From contig OY764869.1 of the NCBI GenBank assembly GCA_963668585.1, forward strand, positions 310,001-374,000: 64,000 nt of DNA, read 5' to 3'. The notes under the pieces are model-generated. The model saw only the letters and a program-made list of their open reading frames with translations, was not told the origin of the DNA and made no database searches. Position 1 is the first letter of the stretch. The number at the start of each line of letters is the position of its first letter. Positions 15,820 through 23,773 of this stretch are shown in pieces. The DNA comes from Bin87 sp963668585 (lineage in GTDB: Bacteria > Chloroflexota > Dehalococcoidia > Lucifugimonadales > UBA3495). The position numbers were made by a program, and so were the translations under genes.

Positions 15820-16977
15820 ATGTCAGTTGTCCGTGTGATTCCAGACCGGTACACCCGGCATACCTTCGAACCGTCCGCGTACCGGGGTCTTCAGGCGCCG
15901 GCCGCGCCCGGAAGCGTCATTGAAGTCTGCACCGACGGCCTGACGCTGGACCTGTCAGGCATGGCGCTGGACGGCGAAGCAAGCGGCGGCGTTGGCATCC
16001 GGGTACACGATTGCAGGAACGTGACCATCGCCAACGGCATGGTGACGGGCTTTCACTACGGGATTCACGCCCAAAACGTGAGCAACCTGACCATCCGGGG
16101 ATGCGTGGTGTCGGACAACGCGAACCCCGCCGACGTTGGCTGGCTTCCCGATATCGAGGCGCCGGTGGAGGAAGGGTTCGGCGGCGGGATATACCTCCGA
16201 GACGTTCGGCGCAGCACGATAGAGAACAACCTGGTCAGCAACAATTTCAACGGCATCAGCCTGGTCCGGTCGGAACGCAACCTGATCTCGGGCAACCACG
16301 CCTCAAACTGCGGCAACGTGGGGATCTACCTGCTGACGTCCAGCCACAATGAGGTGAGGCACAATCTGGCCGAGCGCTGCATCCGATACACCGGACGGTT
16401 CTGGTGCGACACGGCGGATTCGGCCGGGATACTTTTGGAGAACGGCTCCAATCACAACCGGATAATCGGCAACGGCCTGCGCCACAGCGGCGACGGGTTC
16501 TTCATCCGCGCCCACAACCGGGCGCCCTCAAACCACAACCTCATATCGGGGAACGACGCCAGCCATTCGCCCAACAACGCTTTCGAGGCGGGATTCTCTG
16601 CAGGCAACGTCTTCGAGGACAATCTCGCCAACTATTCCAACTACGGGTTCTGGCTGGGCTATTCAACCGGCACCACGGTCAGGGGGAACGAGATACGCGC
16701 CAACCGGTTCGACGGCATCGCCATCGAACACGGGCGCGACAACCGCATCGAGGATAACCGCGTTGAGCGGAATCGCAACGGCATCCGACTCTGGAGTGGA
16801 ATTACGCCGCAGGGACAGGACAGCGGGCGGCCGTCGCCGCGCAACTACGTGATTTCACGCAATCAGATCGACGATTCCAGGGACTGCGGGATACTGGCAA
16901 CGGAAGACCACGCGCTTGACCTTGAAGGCAACGGCTTTCAACGCAACCGGCGGGACTGCGTTCGCCGGCCCGCATAG
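15820..16977 (+). CDS. right-handed parallel beta-helix repeat protein
   Basis: A 385-residue protein with tandem parallel beta-helix (PbH1/NosD-like) coils of about 22-25 residues from residue 40 on, seen in strings such as NVTIANGMVTGFHYGIHAQN, RSTIENNLVSNNFNGISLVR, RNLISGNHASNCGNVGIYLL and NRIEDNRVERNRNGIRLWSG. Asparagine ladders (N-N, G-N) run through the coils. This fold is used by carbohydrate lyases and epimerases and by the copper-loading protein NosD, but catalytic residues are not identifiable. No signal peptide is apparent at the ATG; a cytoplasmic or non-classically exported protein is implied. Confidence 0.8.
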   Translation: MSVVRVIPDRYTRHTFEPSAYRGLQAPAAPGSVIEVCTDGLTLDLSGMALDGEASGGVGIRVHDCRNVTIANGMVTGFHYGIHAQNVSNLTIRGCVVSDNANPADVGWLPDIEAPVEEGFGGGIYLRDVRRSTIENNLVSNNFNGISLVRSERNLISGNHASNCGNVGIYLLTSSHNEVRHNLAERCIRYTGRFWCDTADSAGILLENGSNHNRIIGNGLRHSGDGFFIRAHNRAPSNHNLISGNDASHSPNNAFEAGFSAGNVFEDNLANYSNYGFWLGYSTGTTVRGNEIRANRFDGIAIEHGRDNRIEDNRVERNRNGIRLWSGITPQGQDSGRPSPRNYVISRNQIDDSRDCGILATEDHALDLEGNGFQRNRRDCVRRPA

Positions 16978-17052
16978 AACAGGTGCAGCAAATCAGCCCT
17001 ATTGGCTCCACACAGCAAGGAGAGCGCACAGCGCCGGCCGCCGCCGCGGCAT

Positions 17053-18111
17053 CTACGCGCCCGGCCGCAGGTTGGGCATCACCTCATCTACGAACAGCCC
17101 CATGCAGCGCATCACCTGCTCAGGGGTCAGGTCGCCCCAGGCGAAAATGGGGCAGAAGTAGTTGATGCCAGTCTCGTCGATGGCCCGCTGCACCCGCTCT
17201 CGGACGGTCTGCGGAGCGCCGACGATCACCATGTCCCTGGCTTCCAGCGAGTCGAAATCGCGCATCGCGCCCAGCCGGTCCAGGCCGGCCTTGGCCCACA
17301 GGTAGTCGATGTTGTGGAACCATGTCCGGTAAGCTGCCCCGGCCTCCGCCCGGGCCTGCTCGTCGGTGTCCGCGATGTACACGTGGCGCACCAGTCCCAG
17401 TTTGGGGACGTCAACGTGGCTGTTCAAGCCGTCGGACATTCGCTCCGCGTTCCAGACCTGCTTGTACATATCGTAGTGGGCCCTGACGCCGGCATTATCG
17501 GCGAACACCGTGCAGGTGTTGAACCCATGCTGCGCCATCCACGGCACCGTTTCGATGTTGTTGCTGGCGTACCACAGCGGGGGATAGGGCTTCTGATGCG
17601 GCGAAATCCACAGTTCGATGTCCTCGTAGTTGTAATGCTTCCCCTGGTGGTTAAGCTTGCCGGTGGTGAAACCCCTGGTGAACATTTCCATCTGCTCGTT
17701 GAACACGTCCCAGCTTGTGCCCAGGTCAACGCCGAACTCCTCGGCCTCGATGGGCGACACGCCCCGGCCCACACCCAGATCCAGACGTCCGTTGCTCAGA
17801 TTATCCAGCATGCAGATTTCGTGGAACAGGCGAATGGGATTGTAGAAGGGCAGCAGGAAAACCAGCGGCCCCAGCCGCAGTTTCGTCGTGCGCTGCGCCG
17901 CCGCGGCCAAGAACACCGCCGGCGAGGGCGATACACTCAGCGGCGTTATGTGATGCTCCGCCAGATGGTAGCTGTAGAACCCGCTCCGGTCGGCGTACTC
18001 CAGCATCCTGAGACGGTTTTCGAATATCTCGTTGGGCGCAGACTTGTCCCATTCGATCCAGTCAAACAACCCGAAATCGAGGGTATCGTTGAGCATCGCA
18101 GGCTGCGTCAT
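17053..18111 (-). CDS. LLM class flavin-dependent oxidoreductase
   Basis: A 352-residue bacterial luciferase-like monooxygenase (TIM-barrel, FMN or F420 dependent). Family signatures are YSYHLAEHHITPLSVSPSP near residue 50-70, LRLGPLVFLLPFYNPIRLFHEICMLDNLSNGRLDLGVGRG (about 95-140), and WYASNNIETVPWMAQHG in the middle. The ordered AEHH string and the R-L-x-L-G-V-G-R-G turn are strongly conserved in the group. These enzymes oxidise small organic substrates with reduced flavin and oxygen. GGAGGTGAG precedes the ATG. The sulfurtransferase gene is 34 bases upstream on the same strand, so the two form an operon, hinting at an organosulfur substrate. Confidence 0.9.
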   Translation of the reverse strand: MTQPAMLNDTLDFGLFDWIEWDKSAPNEIFENRLRMLEYADRSGFYSYHLAEHHITPLSVSPSPAVFLAAAAQRTTKLRLGPLVFLLPFYNPIRLFHEICMLDNLSNGRLDLGVGRGVSPIEAEEFGVDLGTSWDVFNEQMEMFTRGFTTGKLNHQGKHYNYEDIELWISPHQKPYPPLWYASNNIETVPWMAQHGFNTCTVFADNAGVRAHYDMYKQVWNAERMSDGLNSHVDVPKLGLVRHVYIADTDEQARAEAGAAYRTWFHNIDYLWAKAGLDRLGAMRDFDSLEARDMVIVGAPQTVRERVQRAIDETGINYFCPIFAWGDLTPEQVMRCMGLFVDEVMPNLRPGA

Positions 18112-18145
18112 GGCTCACCTCCCGTTCGTCGAGACGCCACAGTCC

Positions 18146-19024
18146 TCAGTCGGCCACCAGCGGCAGCGACGGGTCGGCGGCGTACTCCGACATCGAGGCG
18201 TCGTACACCGCTATGTTCTCGTAACCCAGCATCGCCAGGATGAAGGCGTCGTTGGACGCCGCGATGCCGCCGCCGCAGTACGTGACCACGCGCTGCGAGC
18301 GGTCCGCGCCCGCCTCCTCGAAGAGCGATGCCAGTTCTGCCGCCGCGCGGTACAGGCCGGTCTCGGGATCGGTCAACTCGCCGGAGGGTACGTTGGTGGC
18401 GCCTGGGATGTGGCCGGCCCGGCCGTAACCTCGCCCGCCATCCTCGCCCGAATGCTGATCCCGACCCAGGGCGTTGATCAGGCAACTCCCTCCGCCATCG
18501 CCCGACTCGATGAACTCCATGACCTCGGCCAGGTCGGCAAACCGTGCCGGGTCTTGGGTTGGACTGAAAGTTGCGGGCGCGTACGCCGCCGGTTCCGTTG
18601 ATACGGCCCGACCCTCGGCGGTCCAGCGATTCCAGCCGCCGTCCAGCACCACCGCGCCGTTGCAGCCCATGGAGCGGAACATCCACCAGAACCTGGCCGC
18701 CCACTGCGACCCCAGGCGGTCGTAGAGGACAAGTTTCGTCGTTTCCGAGATTCCGTGCCGTCCGGCGGCGGCGGCGAACGCCTCGGCCGACGGCATCATG
18801 AAGCGGTAGGGTTGGTCGTTATCGGAAAAGTCGGCCTGCAAATCGAGGAAGCCGGCGCCTGGGATGTGTCCGGTCTCATACTGCGCGCGCCCCGACTCGG
18901 CGCGAACTCCGCCCTCACCACGGTGCAGGAAGACGGTGGTCTCGAAGACGCGGACGTCGGCGTCCGCATGGTGTTCGGCCAGCCAGTTGGTGGAAACTAG
19001 ATACTCTGGATGCGCGAATGTCAT
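18146..19024 (-). CDS. thiosulfate/3-mercaptopyruvate sulfurtransferase (rhodanese type)
   Basis: A 292-residue tandem rhodanese-domain protein. The inactive N-terminal domain has YETGHIPGAGFLDLQADFS and ends near LDGGWNRW; the C-terminal domain has GRAGHIPGATNVPSGEL and the active-site loop VVTYCGGGIAAS with Cys250. The CGGGIA loop is closer to thiosulfate than to mercaptopyruvate sulfurtransferases (CGSGVT-like), but the specificity is uncertain. The start at 19024 is chosen for its GGAG site; four extra codons are possible. It lies upstream of the luciferase-like monooxygenase in the same operon, so sulfane-sulfur handling may accompany that oxidation. Confidence 0.9.
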   Translation of the reverse strand: MTFAHPEYLVSTNWLAEHHADADVRVFETTVFLHRGEGGVRAESGRAQYETGHIPGAGFLDLQADFSDNDQPYRFMMPSAEAFAAAAGRHGISETTKLVLYDRLGSQWAARFWWMFRSMGCNGAVVLDGGWNRWTAEGRAVSTEPAAYAPATFSPTQDPARFADLAEVMEFIESGDGGGSCLINALGRDQHSGEDGGRGYGRAGHIPGATNVPSGELTDPETGLYRAAAELASLFEEAGADRSQRVVTYCGGGIAASNDAFILAMLGYENIAVYDASMSEYAADPSLPLVAD

Positions 19025-19467
19025 GGTCAACTCCAACCCGTGCGGATTTATCGTGCGGTTGCCGGTGTACTCCCTGTCAGCCCGTCCAAGAATGGCTGCC
19101 GGGGCCCGATGCGAACGGGATCAGACGCTGGTCACACCGTTCGCTCGATCGGGGGTCGCACTATGCAAAGACCAACGGCGGGAACGCGGGATTGCCAACC
19201 ATTGCCGCCGGCCCGACCGCCGAAGCGTAACAGTTTCCGCAGGTTTTGCCCACCGGAGTTGAGCGATCATGCCCCCGGCGCTCCCGCGCAACCCGGCAAC
19301 GCAAAACGCCGGCGCCATCGTTCCCGCCCGACCTCACCGAACGACGGTTTCAGGGTCGCCATCCATAACGCGTATAGCCGCCCTGTCGCCCACCAGGGGC
19401 AGCGCTGGGCGGACCGGTTCCGTAGCCGGGCCCCGCGGTCTGGCCAGGATTCCACCACTGACGCGGG
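19025..19467. other. 443-base intergenic region without a convincing gene
   Basis: Open frames exist on both strands but none has a ribosome binding site or recognisable product. On the minus strand one frame at about 19350-19440 reads RPALPLVGD, which loosely echoes the sulfurtransferase C-terminus DPSLPLVAD; this is too short to call a remnant. Confidence 0.4.
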
Positions 19468-20730
19468 CTAACCGGACCGCGCCTGCCTTCGCCTCCTGGC
19501 CGCCGGAGATTCGTACAACACGCCGGCATCAATCAGCGCCGCCACATCCTCCGCAGAGCGCTCCAGGTGCGAGGCCAGCACCTCGTAGTTGTGCTCCCCC
19601 AGTTGCGGCGCCGGGCCGCTCACCGCCGCCGGCGTGGCCGAGAAACGATACGGCGGCGACACCACTCCCACCGGGCCAACCTCCGGATACTGGATTTCCT
19701 GGAACGCCCCGCGCGCGTTGTAGTGCGGATGCCGCCAGATCTCCTCCTGCGACAGCACCGGCCCCGATGAGATCCGCGCCTCCGCCAGCACCAGCAGCGC
19801 CGCCTCGTCGTCAGGCAGGGTCTGCAGCCATTCCTCGATTATGCCCACGATTTCGTCGCGACGCTCCACCCGGTGGTCGTCCGTCAGGTAGCGGAGGTCC
19901 TCGATCATATCCTCGCGTCCCATGCACTCGCACAGCCGACCCCACGCGCTGTCGGGCCCCTGTCCCGGAGCCTGCAGCGATATGTAGCCGTCTTTACCTT
20001 TCAGTACGCCCATGGGGAATGTATAGGTGTTCTGCTCCCCGTTGCGGTAGTGCAGCGGGACGCCGTTGTTGGCCGCCACGTGGGGCATCGCCAGCGAGTC
20101 CAGAAACATCAAGCTGTCGATCATTGATAGGTCGATGTACTGGCCCTCCCCGGTCCGCTGCCGGTGAAACAGCGCGTACCCCACGGCCATCGCTCCGGTC
20201 ATGCCGGTGATGGTGTCGCCGATGCCGCCGCCGATGGTGTACGGCGCGCCGTCCCGTTCGCCGGTAATCCAGTTGAGGCCACTGACGGCCTGCGCCACCG
20301 GGTCGGTGCAAACGTGCTCGGGGTTGTGGGCGAAACCCTCCTGCCCGTAGCCCGTCATGGAGCACATGATGATGCCCGGGTTGAGTTTGCTCAGGTTGGG
20401 ATAGTCCAGCCCGTAGCTCCGCACCACATGGGGCGTGTAGTTCTCGACAAACACGTCGGCCCGTTTCACCAGTGCATGGACGATTTCCAGTCCCGCGTCC
20501 GTCTTCAGGTCAACGCAGAGGCTCTTCTTGCCGCCGTTCAGGTGCAGATAAGGCACGCCGTTGCGCGTGGGCAGCGACTCCGGCGTGAACCGCTCGTCCT
20601 GATCCGCTGCCGGCCGCTCGATCTTGATTACTTCCGCGCCCATATCGGCCATGATCCGGCTGCAGAACGGCCCGACAAACGCTGCCGTGAAATCCAGAAC
20701 CGTAATCCCCGCCAGCAGTCCCGTAGTCAT
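19468..20730 (-). CDS. CaiB/BaiF family (family III) CoA-transferase
   Basis: A 420-residue CoA-transferase. The start at 20730 has GAGGAGA upstream; an ATG further up is open but unsupported. Family marks are LAGITVLDFTAAFVGPFCSRIMADMGAEVIKIERP at the N-terminus, NGGKKSLCVDLKT, ENYTPHVVRSYGLDY, and the catalytic Asp172 in GGGIGDTITGMTGAMAVGYAL. Such enzymes move CoA between carboxylic acids by a ping-pong mechanism through an aspartyl-CoA anhydride. The acids are unknown. It is divergent from the UGSC operon across 278 bases. Two further members lie at 56.5-59.1 kb. Confidence 0.9.
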   Translation of the reverse strand: MTTGLLAGITVLDFTAAFVGPFCSRIMADMGAEVIKIERPAADQDERFTPESLPTRNGVPYLHLNGGKKSLCVDLKTDAGLEIVHALVKRADVFVENYTPHVVRSYGLDYPNLSKLNPGIIMCSMTGYGQEGFAHNPEHVCTDPVAQAVSGLNWITGERDGAPYTIGGGIGDTITGMTGAMAVGYALFHRQRTGEGQYIDLSMIDSLMFLDSLAMPHVAANNGVPLHYRNGEQNTYTFPMGVLKGKDGYISLQAPGQGPDSAWGRLCECMGREDMIEDLRYLTDDHRVERRDEIVGIIEEWLQTLPDDEAALLVLAEARISSGPVLSQEEIWRHPHYNARGAFQEIQYPEVGPVGVVSPPYRFSATPAAVSGPAPQLGEHNYEVLASHLERSAEDVAALIDAGVLYESPAARRRRQARSG

Positions 20731-20932
20731 GAGCAATCTCCTCGTTCGTGCCATTCCCACGATTCTACACGCTTGGGGCAAGCAGGTTCAGGCAAATCCG
20801 CGCTGCGTACCGGGACCAGGAGGGCGACCGTGGATGCACCGCCGCCGCCGCCGATAGTTGAGAGTAGCGACTCCACATACGGCCGGTGTAGAGCAGACTC
20901 GGAGCGGGCGAGGCCTGTGGGCGGTTGTCGCG

Positions 20933-20961
20933 TTGACGGCATTATCTGCAAGGATTACACT
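20933..20961 (+). promoter_or_regulatory. sigma70-type promoter of the UGSC operon
   Basis: TTGACG (20933-20938) and TACACT (20956-20961) are 17 bases apart, about 48 bases before the gene at 21009. The same two hexamers with the same 17-base spacing occur at 60703-60731, so this is likely the housekeeping promoter form of this organism. Confidence 0.75.
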
Positions 20962-21008
20962 CGCCGCTACTGAACTCCGCATAGTCCAACCTCCCCCATG
21001 GGTCGATA

Positions 21009-22040
21009 ATGCTTTCCACCGAAGTTGCTGATGCCATCGAGTTGATGTACGAGACCGGGTGGACCGATGGCCTGCCGGTCGTGCCGCCGTCCGAAACCCT
21101 GGTCCGCAAGTTCGTGGATATCACCGGCCGCGCGGGCGATGAACTCGTCGCAGAACTGCCTCCCCTGGGCGGACGGGCCACCGTCGAGCGCATCGCGGTC
21201 AACGCGGTCATGGCGGGCTGCGTGCCGGAGCATATGCCGGTGGTCATCACCGCCCTTGAAGCCATGATGGACGAGCGTTTCAACCTGCGGGGCGTCATGT
21301 GCTCCACAGGCATCCACACGCCGCTGTTGATCGTCAACGGCCCCGTCGTGAAGGAACTGGACATCAACGGCGGCTACAACTGCTTCGGCTCCGGTTGGCG
21401 GGCCAATGCCACCATCGGGCGCGCGGTCAAGTTGGCCCTGCTCAACCTGGGCGGCGCGATACCCGGCGAGACCAACAAGGCAACCTTCGGCCACCCCGGC
21501 GCCTACACCTACTGCGTCGCCGAGGACGAGGACGCCAACCCCTGGGAACCGATGCACGTCGAACTCGGCTTTGCCCCGACCGACAGCACAGTGTCGGTGT
21601 TCCCGGCAGAGGCTCCGCACAACATCATGTACCACGCCTCGCACTCGCGGAACTTCCTGGCCGTGCTGGCCGATACCATGTGTACCCTGGGCAACGTCCA
21701 GATGTACGTCATGGGCGACACCTTCGTGGTCATTGGCCCCGAGCACGCCAAGTTCCTCCACCGGGACGGCTGGAACAAGCGGGACATCCGCCAGTTTCTC
21801 TATGAGAACGCGCGCAAGCCGGTATCGAAAATCCGCCAGGGCGGCCCGCCTCAGGGCGACTCCCGGCGCGGCCACTTCTGGCCCAGGTACGTGGACGCTG
21901 ACGACGACGATCAGATGGTGCCGGTCGTGCGCGCCCCCGAGCGCATCAACATTTTCGTCGCCGGCGGCGCCGGCGGCCCCCACTCGGCCTACCTGCCCGG
22001 CTGGGGCTCCCAGCGGGTCACGCGAAAGATCCCGGGTTGA
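21009..22040 (+). CDS. conserved protein of the UGSC operon, function unknown
   Basis: A 343-residue protein that starts LSTEVADAIELMYETGWTDGLPVVPPSETLVRKF. It contains well-formed, conserved-looking segments: VERIAVNAVMAGCVPEHMPVV, FNLRGVMCSTGIHTPLLIVNGPV, GYNCFGSGWRANATIGRAVKLALLNLGGA and PWEPMHVELGF. Three cysteines (in MAGC, VMC and YNC) lie in these conserved parts and may be redox-active. I know of no biochemical function. The selenoprotein gene starts 36 bases after its stop, so the two are one operon and probably partner subunits. There is no signal peptide, implying a cytoplasmic complex. The start lacks a clear ribosome binding site but the promoter position supports it. Confidence 0.7.
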   Translation: MLSTEVADAIELMYETGWTDGLPVVPPSETLVRKFVDITGRAGDELVAELPPLGGRATVERIAVNAVMAGCVPEHMPVVITALEAMMDERFNLRGVMCSTGIHTPLLIVNGPVVKELDINGGYNCFGSGWRANATIGRAVKLALLNLGGAIPGETNKATFGHPGAYTYCVAEDEDANPWEPMHVELGFAPTDSTVSVFPAEAPHNIMYHASHSRNFLAVLADTMCTLGNVQMYVMGDTFVVIGPEHAKFLHRDGWNKRDIRQFLYENARKPVSKIRQGGPPQGDSRRGHFWPRYVDADDDDQMVPVVRAPERINIFVAGGAGGPHSAYLPGWGSQRVTRKIPG

Positions 22041-22076
22041 TAGAAGATCCACGATTCCAAAATTGCAGAGGGAACG

Positions 22077-22634
22077 ATGACTGTAACGAACTACCAGGAA
22101 CGGATGCGGGAACTGGGCTTGGCCCTGCCCATCGATCCGGACGCGGCGTCGCGCTGGCGGGCCGCGCCCCGGCTGGACACGCTGCACCACAAGGTCGGCG
22201 GCTTTTTGGGAAACCGCAAGGCCAACGCGGACCTCCTGCTGCGCAACATAGGCGAGCGGATGGCCAAAGACCTGGAACTGGGCGACGTCGTCACCGTGGA
22301 CAAATTCGTCTATTCCCGGCCGGCCGCCGATGAGATCATCAGCGATCTCTCCGAGCGGTGTGATTTCGTGGTGACTGCCATCGCTGATTGAGGCTCCTGC
22401 ACCGCGTGCAGTGTGCACGACGCAATGACGCTGGAGAACCTCGGCATCCCCACGGTGGTGCTCTGCACCGACCCGTTCCTGAACTCGGCCTTCCTCCAGG
22501 CCCGCACCTTCGGCCGCCCCGACTTCCGGCCTCTGGGCTTTCCGCATCCGTTGGGTGGATTGACCCCGGAGCAGGTGGCAGTCCGCGCCGGGGAGTTGGA
22601 ACAGGCGGTTATTGATACGCTGACAACCTACTAG
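22077..22634 (+). CDS. UGSC family selenoprotein (in-frame TGA read as Sec105)
   Basis: An ATG at 22077 with AGAGGGA upstream opens a frame that meets TGA at 22389-22391 and then stays open to TAG at 22632-22634, giving 185 residues with selenocysteine at 105. The codons after TGA encode GSC, so the motif is Sec-Gly-Ser-Cys, the hallmark of the UGSC protein family, followed by TACSVHDAMTLENLGIPTVV as expected. The sequence on both sides of the TGA reads as one protein (FVVTAIAD before it), and a hairpin sits just downstream as a SECIS candidate. The stretch resembles the U-G-T-C-T-R-C site of glycine reductase GrdB-type subunits. A plain reading of the stop would give a 104-residue product and leave the tail orphaned. 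Reaction and substrate are unknown; a selenol-thiol redox role is inferred. Confidence 0.85.
22389..22442 (+). promoter_or_regulatory. candidate bacterial SECIS element
   Basis: Starting inside the TGA codon, GAGG (22390-22393) and CTCC (22394-22397) can pair with CCTC (22439-22442) and GGAG (22433-22436), with a 2-base AA bulge on the 3' side. Inside, CGTGCA (22405-22410) pairs perfectly with TGCACG (22414-22419) around a GTG loop. The apical loop begins 20 bases after the TGA, within the range known for SelB-binding hairpins, and contains G residues. The structure was folded by eye. Confidence 0.6.
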
Positions 22635-22638
22635 GGCG

Positions 22639-22658
22639 ACTTTGTGCAATGTCTAGAT
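22639..22658. repeat. left member of a palindromic repeat pair flanking 22799-23548
   Basis: GACTTTGTGCAATGTCTAGA lies directly after the selenoprotein stop codon and matches GACTTTGTACAAAGTCCAGA at 23552-23571 at 17 of 20 positions. This copy is an imperfect palindrome. Confidence 0.5.
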
Positions 22659-22798
22659 TCGCGCTCAACCGGTTCACTTTGGGCCACGGCCGGCCTCTTG
22701 TAGTTTTTCAATGCCGTGGTTAGAACCCGACAGTGGAAAAATTCTCGCTGTGGTTTGAGTCTAGAATGAGGGGTGCCCGCAACTCAGGAGGTTGTAAT

Positions 22799-23548
22799 GT
22801 GACGATCGATCAGGAACAATACGAAAACTTGCAAAGTCAGTGGCGTCAATTTGCCATAGAGCGTAACCGTCAATATCTGCAATATCTTGCGCCTCGCGCT
22901 CGGGTAGATTTCGTGCTGGTGGGAAAGATGACCAGCATCGACGAACAGCATGCCGCCGAGACACCGCCCGGAAAATTCCCGGATGTCCCTCCACCCGGAT
23001 ATAACCTGCTAATTTCCATGGGCGACCTGATCCTGAATTACGGAGCTCATCGACACCTCTGTCAGTCTGGAGAAACGTACTACTTGACCGATTTGGGCAA
23101 GGGCGCTGTACCTCCCAAGTACGCCAAGGGCAAAATCCTGAAAGAAGAGTTTACCGCTTGGTACCCAAAGCTCTTGGAGGAGTTGGAGTTAGTAGCCAAG
23201 CCGGATGCCACGGTCGTTCCAGTCGGTAGCGCTACGGGACACTTTCTAAAGGCACAACCTAACTTCCCATACCGTTTGACAAATCCCATACTTCACTGGA
23301 GCACAGCAGCGGTGTCGGCAGCCAAGATGGCGGGGAGTTTATTCCCACGTGAATGGGATGCATACCTACGAAGCACGAGTTGGGAGGACCTGCGCGCCAG
23401 CACTGAGGAGGTTTTCACCAAAGCCGGTCTCGACCAACATATGGATGCCGTCCATCGTCGTTTCAAGGACAAATTCAGGGAACTCCATGCGCATTACATG
23501 TTCACCTACAAAAAAGAAATGCCTCTCAAACGGCCTGATGCCTGTTAG
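22799..23548 (+). CDS. hypothetical protein on a less GC-rich gene cassette
   Basis: A 249-residue protein. I chose the GTG at 22799 because a perfect AGGAGG sits 7 bases before it; the open frame extends 66 bases further up to an ATG without a ribosome binding site. The core reads ARVDFVLVGKMTSID, YNLLISMGDLILNYGAHRHLC, TYYLTDLGKGAVPPKYAKG and ATVVPVGSATGHFL. A hydrophobic strand followed by G-K/G, then a late PVGSATGHFL, gives a loose resemblance to uracil-DNA-glycosylase-fold proteins, which I do not consider proven. The gene is visibly richer in A/T than its neighbours and is bracketed by similar palindromes, so it was probably acquired. No link to the operon upstream is evident. Confidence 0.65.
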   Translation: MTIDQEQYENLQSQWRQFAIERNRQYLQYLAPRARVDFVLVGKMTSIDEQHAAETPPGKFPDVPPPGYNLLISMGDLILNYGAHRHLCQSGETYYLTDLGKGAVPPKYAKGKILKEEFTAWYPKLLEELELVAKPDATVVPVGSATGHFLKAQPNFPYRLTNPILHWSTAAVSAAKMAGSLFPREWDAYLRSTSWEDLRASTEEVFTKAGLDQHMDAVHRRFKDKFRELHAHYMFTYKKEMPLKRPDAC

Positions 23549-23571
23549 CTGGACTTTGTACAAAGTCCAGA
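23549..23571. repeat. 22-base perfect palindrome, right member of the flanking pair
   Basis: CTGGACTTTG-TA-CAAAGTCCAG (23549-23570) is a perfect palindrome directly after the TAG stop. It matches 22639-22658 in its core. It could act as a terminator, but no T-run follows. Confidence 0.6.
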
Positions 23572-23596
23572 CCAGGGCGTGTTGACAAATGCCATC

Positions 23597-23616
23597 ATTC
23601 CCGTGAAAGCGGGAAT
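23597..23616. repeat. palindromic intergenic repeat
   Basis: ATTCCCG (23597-23603) and CGGGAAT (23610-23616) form a perfect 7-bp stem around TGAAAG. This is the typical core of the widespread ATTCCCGCGAAAGCGGGAAT type of dispersed intergenic repeat. Confidence 0.65.
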
Positions 23617-23773
23617 ACAGCGAGCGCAATATCCGGCCAACATTCCTATCGCAGAGGCTTTTCTAGGTTCCTGCTTCCGCCGGGACCACGGTTTGATCTT
23701 CAATTTGTCCAGCATACGCTAGAGCGACCAACAACCATCCCGGGGCACCGGGCGCGATTGAGGAGGCGACGAT

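Noticed and set aside
19350..19440. Remnant of a second sulfurtransferase C-terminus (RPALPLVGD)
   Set aside because: Only about eight residues resemble the real C-terminus and the flanks do not align; chance is a sufficient explanation.
22077..22391. Selenoprotein gene as a frameshifted or nonsense pseudogene
   Set aside because: The frame is unchanged on both sides of the TGA, the TGA falls exactly at the family's Sec position before Gly-Ser-Cys, and a hairpin follows. A random nonsense mutation there would be a strong coincidence.
20967..22649. 560-codon open frame on the minus strand across the UGSC operon
   Set aside because: It is antisense to two well-supported plus-strand genes, has no recognisable domain, and long antisense frames are expected in high-GC coding DNA.
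22639..23571. Integron attC sites
   Set aside because: The flanking palindromes are short and lack the recognisable R'/R'' core GTTRRRY/RYYYAAC boxes, and no integrase is in the window.
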